From Burkholderiales bacterium (lineage in GTDB: Bacteria; Pseudomonadota; Gammaproteobacteria; Burkholderiales; Casimicrobiaceae), in contig JAICVH010000167.1 of assembly GCA_025935435.1 (NCBI GenBank), positions 1 to 6,005 of the forward strand: a stretch of 6,005 nt of DNA, in the 5' to 3' direction. The translations under genes and the position numbers were made by a program. The stretch's first letter is position 1, and each line of letters starts with the position of its first letter. Below the pieces are notes generated by a model that saw only the letters and a program-made list of their open reading frames with translations, made no database searches and had not been told where the DNA came from. Shown piece by piece: positions 1-5,746 of the stretch.

Positions 1-898
1 AGATCTGCCCGATCGGATTCGCGACGCCCTTCCCCGCGATGTCCGGTGCCGAACCGTGCACCGGTTCGAACAGCGATGGAAACGCGCGCTCGGGGTTGAT
101 GTTGCCCGACGGGGCGATGCCGATCGTGCCGCACACTGCCGGCCCGAGATCGGACAGGATATCGCCAAACAGATTGGAGCCGACGACGACGTCGAAGATC
201 TGCGGCCGCTGCACGAAATGCGCAGTCAGGATGTCGATGTGATATTGGTCGGTGCGGATGTCCGGATAGTGCGCAGCCATCGCGCGAAAACGCTCGTCCC
301 AGTACGGCATCGTGATCGATATGCCGTTCGATTTGGTGGCCGACGTCACGTGACGTTGCGGGCGTGTGCGCGCAAGTTCGAACGCGTACTTCAGGATGCG
401 GTCGACGCCCTTGCGCGTGAATACCGATTCCTGGAATACGATCTCACGCTCGGTGCCCTCGAACAGCCGGCCGCCGACCGACGAGTACTCGCCTTCCGTG
501 TTCTCGCGAATGACGACGAAGTCGATGTCGCCGGGCTTTCTTTGCGCGAGCGGCGTCGCGATACCCGGCATCAGCCGACAGGGACGCAGGTTCACGTACT
601 GATCGAAGCGGCGGCGGAACTGAATCAGCGAGCCCCACAGCGAGACGTGATCGGGTACGGTCGCAGGCCACCCGACGGCACCGTAAAAGATCGCTTCGAA
701 CGGCGACAACGTCTCGAACCAGTCCTCGGGCATCATCCGACCGGTTCGCGCGTAATAGTCGCAGCTCCAGTCGAAGTGCGCGAATTCGAATGCGATTCCG
801 AAACGCGCCGCCACCGCCTCCAGCACGCGCAGCCCTTCGGGAACGACTTCCTTGCCGATGCCGTCGCCCGGTATGACGGCGATCCGATGCGCGTTCAT
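1..898 (-). CDS. ttuC: Tartrate dehydrogenase / D-malate dehydrogenase (decarboxylating), partial at C-terminus
   Basis: This is a cytoplasmic NAD-dependent beta-decarboxylating dehydrogenase of the isocitrate/isopropylmalate dehydrogenase family. Characterised members of this subgroup oxidise tartrate to oxaloglycolate and D-malate to pyruvate plus CO2, using a divalent metal. The window holds 299 residues; members are usually about 355-365 long, so roughly 60 C-terminal residues lie beyond position 1. Visible motifs are PGDGIGKE (10-17), GAVGWP (73-78), LWGSLIQFRRRFDQYVNLRP (88-107), RENTEGEYSSVGG (131-143, Tyr138 at the catalytic tyrosine position), TKSNG (188-192, catalytic Lys189), HIDILTA (220-226, Asp222), GSNLFGDILSDLG (240-252, metal-binding Asp246 and Asp250) and the NAD-site EPVHGSAPDIAGKG (278-291). 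The WGSLIQFRRRFDQY segment points to the tartrate/D-malate group rather than LeuB. The ATG follows GGGAG (909-913) with 10 bases between. The gene is divergent from the EVE gene. Substrate preference (tartrate or D-malate; the E. coli homologue is DmlA) cannot be settled from sequence. Confidence 0.9.
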   Translation of the reverse strand, partial: MNAHRIAVIPGDGIGKEVVPEGLRVLEAVAARFGIAFEFAHFDWSCDYYARTGRMMPEDWFETLSPFEAIFYGAVGWPATVPDHVSLWGSLIQFRRRFDQYVNLRPCRLMPGIATPLAQRKPGDIDFVVIRENTEGEYSSVGGRLFEGTEREIVFQESVFTRKGVDRILKYAFELARTRPQRHVTSATKSNGISITMPYWDERFRAMAAHYPDIRTDQYHIDILTAHFVQRPQIFDVVVGSNLFGDILSDLGPAVCGTIGIAPSGNINPERAFPSLFEPVHGSAPDIAGKGVANPIGQI

Positions 899-936
899 GC
901 GTAGCGAACTCCCGCGTCTTCGTGTTCGAAGCGATG

Positions 937-942
937 ATTATA
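937..942 (-). promoter_or_regulatory. -10 element of the dehydrogenase promoter
   Basis: Read on the minus strand, this is a perfect TATAAT, in otherwise GC-rich DNA. It lies 38 bases upstream of the dehydrogenase ATG, which predicts a start of transcription near position 930 and a leader of about 30 bases. The best -35 candidate is CGGACA (967-962), four of six matches but with a long 19-base spacer. A weak -35 would fit activation by a regulator not encoded in this window. Just at the predicted start lies the inverted repeat CTTCG-tgtt-CGAAG (918-931), which could be an operator or a leader hairpin. The promoter is inferred from sequence only. Confidence 0.5.
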
Positions 943-1031
943 AGGAGCCGCCTCATCCGTTTGTCCGATGGCGCGTGCGTCGCGCGCGTCGCAGGATCGA
1001 CGGCGTTCAAACTCTTCGCCGGGAGCCGCTC

Positions 1032-1475
1032 ATGGCCGAACGCCGCTACTGGATTGGCGTTGCATCGCACGATGACGTCGAAACCGCCGTGACCGACGGT
1101 TTCGTGCAGTTGAATCACGGCAAAGCCGGCCCGCTCGAGCGACTGCAGCCGGGCGACGGCTTTGCGTTCTATTCGCCGCGTGCCACGTACCCGCGGGGCA
1201 GCGTGCTGCAGGCGTTCACCGCGATCGGACGCGTCGCCGACGGCCCGATCTACGAGGCGCAAGCGCCCGACGCCACGCAGGCGTTTCGGCGCCCTGCCGA
1301 TTATTTCGACGCAACGCCCGCGCCGATCAAGCCGCTGCTCGAGCACCTGACATTCATTCGCAGCAAGGCCAACTGGGGTGCCGCGTTCCGTTTCGGCCTC
1401 GCGCGCGTGCCGCGCGACGACTTCGCGGCGATCGCATCGGCGATGGGCCGCGATGCGGACGTCGACTTCGCGTAG
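1032..1475 (+). CDS. EVE domain-containing protein (PUA-like fold)
   Basis: This encodes a 147-residue, single-domain protein of the EVE family (formerly UPF0310). EVE domains have a PUA-like fold and are thought to bind modified bases in DNA or RNA; some are fused to restriction or antiviral enzymes, but stand-alone forms like this one are widespread and of unknown role. Family marks are YWIGVAS (6-12) at the start, QLNHGKAGPL (26-35), GDGFAFYSPR (41-50), FTAIGRV (62-68), FRRPADYF (85-92) and PIKPLLEHLTFIRSKANWG (98-116) with the conserved tryptophan. The ATG at 1032 is chosen because the family begins at this point and GGGAG (1021-1025) sits six bases upstream. The frame is open back to 852, but that extension overlaps the divergent gene and does not resemble the family. 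No signal peptide or membrane segment is seen. accA starts 26 bases downstream on the same strand. Confidence 0.85.
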   Translation: MAERRYWIGVASHDDVETAVTDGFVQLNHGKAGPLERLQPGDGFAFYSPRATYPRGSVLQAFTAIGRVADGPIYEAQAPDATQAFRRPADYFDATPAPIKPLLEHLTFIRSKANWGAAFRFGLARVPRDDFAAIASAMGRDADVDFA

Positions 1476-1489
1476 CGGCGACGGGGCGC

Positions 1490-1495
1490 TAGAAT
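1490..1495 (+). promoter_or_regulatory. Candidate -10 element for accA, possibly giving a leaderless mRNA
   Basis: TAGAAT matches the TATAAT consensus in five of six positions and ends six bases before the accA ATG. A sigma-70 start placed at the usual distance would fall on or next to the A of the ATG at 1502. The 26 bases between the EVE stop and accA contain no convincing Shine-Dalgarno sequence, which agrees with leaderless translation. No good -35 is visible: the region 17 bases upstream reads about TTCGCG. Transcription could instead read through from the EVE gene. Confidence 0.35.
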
Positions 1496-1501
1496 CTGCC
1501 T

Positions 1502-2476
1502 ATGCCGGTCAAGCAGACGTTCCTCGATTTCGAGCAGCCGATCGCCGAGCTGCAGCAAAAGATCGACGAGCTGCGCTACGTGCACGAGGACTCCGCGGTC
1601 GACATTTCCGACGAGATCACGCGGCTCACCAAGAAGAGCCAGCAACTCACGCGCGACATCTACAGCAAGTTGAGCGCGTGGCAGATCGCACAGGTCGCGC
1701 GCCATCCGCAGCGTCCGTACACGCAGGATTACATCGGCAGCCTGTTCGCGGATTTTCACGAACTGCACGGTGATCGCTCGTACGCCGAAGACCCGGCGAT
1801 CATCGGCGGGCTCGCGCGCTTCAACGGCATTCCCTGCATGGTGCTCGGTCAGCAGAAGGGGCGCGACACCAAGGAAAAGATCCATCGCAATTTCGGCATG
1901 CCGCGACCCGAGGGTTATCGCAAGGCGCTGCGGCTCATGAAGCTCGCGGAAAAATTCGGCGTACCGTTGTTCACGTTCGTCGATACGCCCGGTGCGTACC
2001 CGGGAATCGGCGCCGAGGAACGGGGGCAATCCGAGGCGATCGGCCGCAGCCTGTATGAAATGGCCGGCTTGCGCGTACCGATCATCGTCACCGTGATCGG
2101 AGAAGGAGGCTCGGGCGGTGCGCTCGCCATCGCGATCGGCGACCTCACGCTGATGCTGCAATACGCGACGTATTCGGTGATTTCACCGGAAGGCTGCGCG
2201 TCGATTCTCTGGAAATCCGCCGACCACGCGGCCGAAGCCGCCGAAACGCTCGGCATCACGGCGGCTCGGCTGAAGCAGCTCGGGCTCGTCGACAAGGTCG
2301 TCAACGAGCCGCTCGGTGGCGCGCATCGCGATCACGCCGCGATGATCGTGACGCTGCGCAAGGCGTTGACCGAGGCGCTGCGGCAACTGCAGGAGCAATC
2401 GATCGACGCGCTGCTCGAAGCGCGCGAAGACAAGATCCTCGCGTATGGCCGCTACAAGGAGATCTCCACCGGGTGA
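1502..2476 (+). CDS. accA: Acetyl-CoA carboxylase carboxyltransferase subunit alpha
   Basis: AccA pairs with AccD in an alpha2-beta2 carboxyltransferase that moves the carboxyl group from biotin on AccB to acetyl-CoA, making malonyl-CoA for fatty acid synthesis in the cytoplasm. At 324 residues it has the normal length. The N-terminal part shows the family's FLDFEQPIAEL (7-17) and a helical stretch, then HPQRPYTQDYI (68-78) and FADFHELHGDR (82-92). The crotonase-type core follows: GQQKGRDTKE (116-125), NFGMPRPEGYRKALRLM (130-146), FVDTPGAYPGIGAEERGQ (159-176), the oxyanion-hole glycines of GEGGSGGALA (200-209), SVISPEGCASILW (225-237), and NEPLGGAHRDH (268-278). All key motifs look intact. 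The start matches the family N-terminus and has no clear ribosome site. The TGA lies inside or next to the start of tilS, so the two are probably co-transcribed. accD is not in the window. Confidence 0.97.
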   Translation: MPVKQTFLDFEQPIAELQQKIDELRYVHEDSAVDISDEITRLTKKSQQLTRDIYSKLSAWQIAQVARHPQRPYTQDYIGSLFADFHELHGDRSYAEDPAIIGGLARFNGIPCMVLGQQKGRDTKEKIHRNFGMPRPEGYRKALRLMKLAEKFGVPLFTFVDTPGAYPGIGAEERGQSEAIGRSLYEMAGLRVPIIVTVIGEGGSGGALAIAIGDLTLMLQYATYSVISPEGCASILWKSADHAAEAAETLGITAARLKQLGLVDKVVNEPLGGAHRDHAAMIVTLRKALTEALRQLQEQSIDALLEAREDKILAYGRYKEISTG

Positions 2477-3854
2477 CCGTGCACCGGGCGCGGGCAGATC
2501 GGACACCCGCGACGGCGCTGCCAAAGGCCGCAAGGCGTTGCCCGCCGCGGTTGCGGACGCGCTCGTGCGTGCGCTGCCGCAAGGCGGCCGCGTCGCGATC
2601 GCGCTCTCCGGGGGGCGCGATTCGGTCGCGCTGTTTCACGCCGCCCTCGAAATCGTCGAGGCCGCGCGCGTCGAAATGATTGCATTCCACGTCAATCACG
2701 GACTGTCGAAGCACGCCGACACGTGGGCCAAGTTTTCGCGCGGCTTGTGCGCCGCCCACGGTATCGCGTTTCACGCGGAAACGGTCCGCGTGGCGTCCGC
2801 GTCGCGCACGAGCGTCGAAGCCGCCGCGCGCAACGCGCGCTACACCGCATTGTCCGATCTGGCGGATGCGCACGGCGTCGCCGCGATTCTGCTCGGACAT
2901 CACGCCGACGACCAGGCGGAAACGACGTTGTTGCAACTCTTTCGCGGCGCGGGACCGCGCGGCCTCGCCGGAATGCCGGCCGCGCGCTTCGACGGACGCA
3001 TCTGGTGGTTGCGGCCGATGCTTCGCTTCTCGCGGGACCAGATCGACGCGTACGCGCACCGCATCGCCTATCGTTACGTCGAAGACGATTCGAACGCCGA
3101 TACACGTTATCGACGTAACGCGTTACGGCAAGAAGTCGTTCCGGCGCTACGCCGCATCGCACCGGGATATCCATCGACGCTGCTGCGTGCCGCCGCGCTG
3201 CAGGCCGATGCGGCGTCGCTGCTCGACGATCTCGCCCGCATCGACGCGCTGGCGGCTTACGACGGCACGACGCTCGACCGAGGCGCGCTGGCGACGCTCG
3301 ATGCACGCCGCGCGCGAAACCTGTTGCGCTGGTTCCTGCGCGAACGCGGGCTGGCCGCACCGTCCACCGCCCGGCTCGCGCAAATGCTGCAGCAGCTGGT
3401 GAACGCCGGTGCGGACGCTCGCATCGCCATCGGGCATCACGGTGCGGAAATCGGCGTTCATCGTGGCCGCGTCGTCGTGCACCGCGTGCCATTGCCGGCG
3501 TACCGGTTCGACTGGTACGGCACCGAGGCGATCGAACTTCCGCACGGAACCCTGCGACTCGTCCGCGGTTATGGCAACGGCATCGCAACCCGACACCTTG
3601 CCGGTTGCGCGATCACCATTCGCAGCGGCGCCCCCGGCGAGCGGCTGCAACCGGCTGGACGAGCGGCGCGGCGACAGGTCGCTGACCTGCTGCGCGAAGC
3701 GGGCGTCCCGCGCTGGGAGCGGCAGGCGGTGCCCCGCGTGTACTGCAATGAGTCGCTGGCAGCCGTCGCGCCGCTCGGCATCGATGCCGCGTTTGCCGCC
3801 GAGCGGGGTGAGCCGGCGCTCGTCATCGGCTGGCACGCGTCGGCGCCGCAGTAG
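2445..3854 (+). CDS. tilS: tRNA(Ile)-lysidine synthetase
   Basis: TilS uses ATP and lysine to convert C34 of the CAU-anticodon tRNA-Ile2 to lysidine, so that the tRNA reads AUA and is charged with isoleucine; it is normally essential. From the ATG at 2445 the product is 469 residues. The N-terminal PP-loop ATPase domain shows SGGRDS (55-60), VNHGL (83-87) and LGHHADDQAET (150-160), then the RNALR motif (224-228). A middle substrate-binding domain follows, and the C-terminal TilS_C domain runs from about 388 (SGAPGERLQPAGR, then LLREAGVPRWERQAVP). The start is uncertain. The PP-loop usually begins near residue 20-30 in this family, but here it is at 55. Residues 1-31 are rich in Arg, Gly, Pro and Asp and include clustered AGG-AGA codons where they overlap accA by 32 bases. 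TTG at 2538, ten bases after AAAGG, is an in-frame alternative giving 438 residues and a more typical N-terminus. Confidence 0.93.
   Translation: MAATRRSPPGDRAPGAGRSDTRDGAAKGRKALPAAVADALVRALPQGGRVAIALSGGRDSVALFHAALEIVEAARVEMIAFHVNHGLSKHADTWAKFSRGLCAAHGIAFHAETVRVASASRTSVEAAARNARYTALSDLADAHGVAAILLGHHADDQAETTLLQLFRGAGPRGLAGMPAARFDGRIWWLRPMLRFSRDQIDAYAHRIAYRYVEDDSNADTRYRRNALRQEVVPALRRIAPGYPSTLLRAAALQADAASLLDDLARIDALAAYDGTTLDRGALATLDARRARNLLRWFLRERGLAAPSTARLAQMLQQLVNAGADARIAIGHHGAEIGVHRGRVVVHRVPLPAYRFDWYGTEAIELPHGTLRLVRGYGNGIATRHLAGCAITIRSGAPGERLQPAGRAARRQVADLLREAGVPRWERQAVPRVYCNESLAAVAPLGIDAAFAAERGEPALVIGWHASAPQ
2456..2461 (+). promoter_or_regulatory. Strong Shine-Dalgarno at the accA-tilS junction
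   Basis: AAGGAG inside the last codons of accA is one of the best ribosome-binding sequences in the window. The nearest start codon after it is GTG at 2473, which overlaps the accA stop as GTGA, a common coupling arrangement. That GTG is not in the TilS frame. The ATG at 2445 that opens the TilS frame lies upstream of this site, so the site cannot serve it. The sequence also encodes accA residues Lys-Glu, so it may be there only for coding reasons. Confidence 0.4.
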
Positions 3855-3858
3855 CTCA

Positions 3859-3884
3859 GCGCCGTGGCACACCGACAACGGCGC
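3859..3884 (+). other. Hairpin just after tilS, without a T-tract
   Basis: GCGCCGT (3859-3865) and ACGGCGC (3878-3884) form a perfect 7-bp stem with a 12-base loop, starting four bases after the tilS stop. It is not followed by a run of T, so it is not a standard intrinsic terminator. It could protect the mRNA 3' end, or mark a Rho-dependent end. In DNA this GC-rich it may also be chance. Confidence 0.3.
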
Positions 3885-3945
3885 GCGGCATCGGACCACC
3901 ATCCGCCCGGTGTTGACCCCGCCGTGGCATCATTGACCTTCGTCG

Positions 3946-3975
3946 TTGACAAAACGAGGCGACGCCGAGCCTAAT
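3946..3975 (+). promoter_or_regulatory. Candidate sigma-70 promoter for the dctPQM operon
   Basis: A perfect TTGACA (3946-3951) is followed after 18 bases by CCTAAT (3970-3975), which matches TATAAT in the last four positions. The start of transcription would fall near 3982, leaving a leader of about 60 bases before dctP. The -10 lies in the loop and right arm of the inverted repeat CGCCGA (3963-3968) / TCGGCG (3975-3980). Such a placement could let a repressor or a hairpin modulate initiation. The poor first two bases of the -10 suggest a weak or activator-dependent promoter, in line with dicarboxylate transporters being inducible. No sigma-54 type site was found. Confidence 0.35.
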
Positions 3976-4043
3976 CGGCGCCTGTCATTACAACCTTGGG
4001 ACGTCGGGGCAGCCGCCCGCGCATCCCAGTTCCGGAGGAATCG

Positions 4044-5042
4044 ATGAAGCTCAACACCCTCACCGCGCTCTGTGCTGCGCTCGCCCTGGCGAGCCCCGGC
4101 GCGTTCGCCCAGCAGCCGATCGTCATCAAGTTCAGCCATGTCGTCGCCGTCAATACGCCGAAGGGCAAGGGTGCCGAGCAGTTCAAGAAGCTCGCCGAGG
4201 AGCGGACCGGCGGCAAGGTCAAGGTCGAGGTTTATCCAAACAGCGCGCTGTTCAAGGATGGCGAGGAGATGGAAGCGCTGCAGCTTGGCAGCGTGCAGAT
4301 GCTGGCGCCGTCGGTGTCCAAGTTCGGACCGCTTGGCGCGCGCGAGTTCGAGATCTTCGACATTCCCTACATCTTCGACAGCTACGACGACCTGCACAAG
4401 GTCACCGAAGGTCCGGTCGGTCAGGGATTGTTCAAGAAGCTCGAGTCGAAGGGCATCACGGGCCTCGCCTATTGGGACAATGGCTTCAAGGAAATGAGCG
4501 CGAACAAGCCGCTGCGCAAGCCCGACGACATGAAGGGCCTCAAGTTCCGCATCCAGTCGTCGAAGGTCCTGGGCGATCAGATGAAGGCGTTCGGCGCCTT
4601 GCCGCAGGTCATGGCGTTCTCCGAGGTCTATCAGGCGCTGCAGACCGGCGTTGTCGACGGCCAGGAGAACACGCCGTCCAACTTCTTCACGCAGAAGATG
4701 CACGAGGTGCAGAAGTACCTGACGATGACCGATCACGGCGTCATCGAGTACGCGGTCATCGTCAACAAGAAGTTCTGGGACGGGCTGCCCGCCGACATCC
4801 GCAAGACGCTCGAAGGCGCGATGAAAGATGCGACCAAATTCGCGAACGACATCGCCAAGAAGGAAAACGACGACGCCCTCGCCGCGATCAAGGCATCGGG
4901 CAAGACCGAGATCGTCACGCTGACGCCCGCCGAGAAGGAAGCCTGGAAGAAGGCGGCGCTCGCCGTGCACAAGGACAACGAATCGCGCGTTGGCAAGGAC
5001 ACGTTGCAGCTCGTGTACAAGGAAACGGGCTTCAAGCCCTGA
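4044..5042 (+). CDS. dctP: TRAP transporter periplasmic C4-dicarboxylate-binding protein DctP
   Basis: This is the solute-binding subunit of a tripartite ATP-independent periplasmic transporter. It captures the substrate in the periplasm and hands it to the DctQM membrane complex, which uses a sodium or proton gradient. The 332-residue length is normal. A Sec signal peptide covers residues 1-22, with cleavage predicted after AFA (before QQPIVIKF). The DctP fold follows: SHVVAVNTPKGKGAEQF (31-47), a GSVQMLAPS segment (82-90), FDIPYIF (105-111), then FRIQSSKV (168-175) with Arg169 at the conserved carboxylate-binding arginine, and the signature GVVDGQENTPSNFF (202-215). This region closely resembles DctP of Rhodobacter capsulatus, which binds malate, succinate and fumarate, so a C4-dicarboxylate is the likely ligand. 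The ATG at 4044 follows GGAGGAA (4034-4040), an excellent ribosome site, and an upstream in-frame ATG at 3996 would lie outside the signal peptide. It is first in a dctPQM operon. Confidence 0.93.
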   Translation: MKLNTLTALCAALALASPGAFAQQPIVIKFSHVVAVNTPKGKGAEQFKKLAEERTGGKVKVEVYPNSALFKDGEEMEALQLGSVQMLAPSVSKFGPLGAREFEIFDIPYIFDSYDDLHKVTEGPVGQGLFKKLESKGITGLAYWDNGFKEMSANKPLRKPDDMKGLKFRIQSSKVLGDQMKAFGALPQVMAFSEVYQALQTGVVDGQENTPSNFFTQKMHEVQKYLTMTDHGVIEYAVIVNKKFWDGLPADIRKTLEGAMKDATKFANDIAKKENDDALAAIKASGKTEIVTLTPAEKEAWKKAALAVHKDNESRVGKDTLQLVYKETGFKP

Positions 5043-5069
5043 CGCGACGTCTCCAGGATTCGATTCGTG

Positions 5070-5110
5070 ACGCCACTGCCGGCCTGCCCGCCGCCAGTGG
5101 CGTTTTTGTT
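5070..5110 (+). terminator. Intrinsic terminator or attenuator between dctP and dctQ
   Basis: ACGCCACTG (5070-5078) pairs perfectly with CAGTGGCGT (5095-5103). After a single C/C mismatch, CGGC (5080-5083) pairs with GCCG (5090-5093), closing a six-base loop. The stem runs straight into a T-tract, TTTTTGTT (5103-5110). It lies 28 bases after the dctP stop and 40 bases before the dctQ start. Because the membrane subunits follow on the same strand, it most likely works as a partial terminator that makes the binding protein more abundant than DctQM, and it may also stabilise the dctP mRNA end. Confidence 0.8.
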
Positions 5111-5149
5111 GATCGCTCGCCGGGAGTGGCATGACGGGAGGCATCACGC

Positions 5150-5746
5150 ATGCTGAAGCTGCTCGATCGACTCGAAGAGGTGCTGATTGCGGTGCTGATG
5201 GCGGCTGCGACGCTGTTGATTTTCGTCGCCGTTGCGCACCGCTATGCGGCCGGTCTGCCGATTCCCGGCGTGCAGGATGCGCTGCTCAGGATCGACCTGT
5301 CGTGGGCGCAGGAGCTCTGCATCTACATGTTCGTCTGGATGGCGAAGTTCGGCGCCGCGTACGGCGTGCGCACCGGCATTCACGTCGGCGTCGACGTGAT
5401 GATCAATCGCCTCCCACCCGATACGCGAAGACTGTACGTGGTGTTCGGACTGCTCGCCGGCGCGCTGTTCACCGGCATCGTCGGTACGCTCGGCGCGACG
5501 TTCGTCTGGGACATCGCGCACACGGACTCCGTGTCCCCCGATCTCGAAATGCCGAAATGGATCGTCTACCTTTGCGTGCCGTTGGGGTCGTACCTGATGT
5601 GCTTCCGGTTCCTGCAGGTGGCGGTCTCGTTCTGGCGCACCGGCGACCTGCCGCACCACGACGTGGCCCACGTCGAGGGCCTCGGTGAAGTCCTGGAGTC
5701 GATCCCGGACCTGCATCCGGCACCGGTGACGGGGAGCCGGCGATGA
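5150..5746 (+). CDS. dctQ: TRAP transporter small permease subunit DctQ
   Basis: DctQ is the four-helix small membrane subunit that binds DctM and is required for transport across the inner membrane. The 198-residue protein shows four hydrophobic stretches at about 11-30, 51-73, 95-119 and 136-161. Family features are the amphipathic N-terminus (MLKLLDRLEE), SWAQELCIYMFVWMAKFGAAYG (51-72, with the W-x-x-E element typical of DctQ) and GVRTGIHVGVDV (72-83). After the last helix comes a charged, His- and Pro-containing tail of about 35 residues, which is longer than in many DctQ proteins and probably cytoplasmic. The ATG follows GGGAGG (5136-5141) with eight bases between. Its stop overlaps the dctM start as ATGA, showing translational coupling. 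Together with dctP upstream and dctM downstream, the assignment is secure. Confidence 0.92.
   Translation: MLKLLDRLEEVLIAVLMAAATLLIFVAVAHRYAAGLPIPGVQDALLRIDLSWAQELCIYMFVWMAKFGAAYGVRTGIHVGVDVMINRLPPDTRRLYVVFGLLAGALFTGIVGTLGATFVWDIAHTDSVSPDLEMPKWIVYLCVPLGSYLMCFRFLQVAVSFWRTGDLPHHDVAHVEGLGEVLESIPDLHPAPVTGSRR

Noticed and set aside
343..356. Perfect 14-bp palindrome ACGTCAC/GTGACGT inside the dehydrogenase gene
   Set aside because: A palindrome of this length is expected by chance at a rate of the order of one per several kilobases, and the sequence encodes conserved-looking residues. No second copy was seen.
56..904. A 282-codon plus-strand open frame across the dehydrogenase gene
   Set aside because: The minus strand encodes a complete set of dehydrogenase motifs here, and the plus-strand product is compositionally biased and unrecognisable.
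444..2161. Two long minus-strand open frames (444-1346 and 1301-2161) opposite the EVE and accA genes
   Set aside because: Both overlap well-supported genes in other frames, and their translations lack any recognisable domain.
2473..2679. A 68-codon open frame starting at GTG overlapping the accA stop
   Set aside because: It has a good ribosome site, but its product is Arg/Pro-rich and typical of an out-of-frame reading of tilS. It is kept only as evidence in the tilS start question.
3865..3940. Possible sigma-54 promoter from TGGCAC (3865) or TGGCAT (3925), sought because dicarboxylate transport genes are often sigma-54 dependent
   Set aside because: Neither is followed at the required spacing by a TTGC-type -12 element; the bases there read CAAC and ACCT.
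5131..5133. ATG upstream of dctQ as an alternative start
   Set aside because: It is in a different frame from dctQ, and the ribosome site at 5136-5141 lies after it and before the ATG at 5150.
3930..5147. A 405-codon open frame antisense to dctP
   Set aside because: Its predicted protein is Leu-, Arg-, Asp- and Val-rich with no family likeness, and it mirrors the codon bias of the well-supported dctP gene on the other strand. Long antisense open frames are expected in GC-rich genes.
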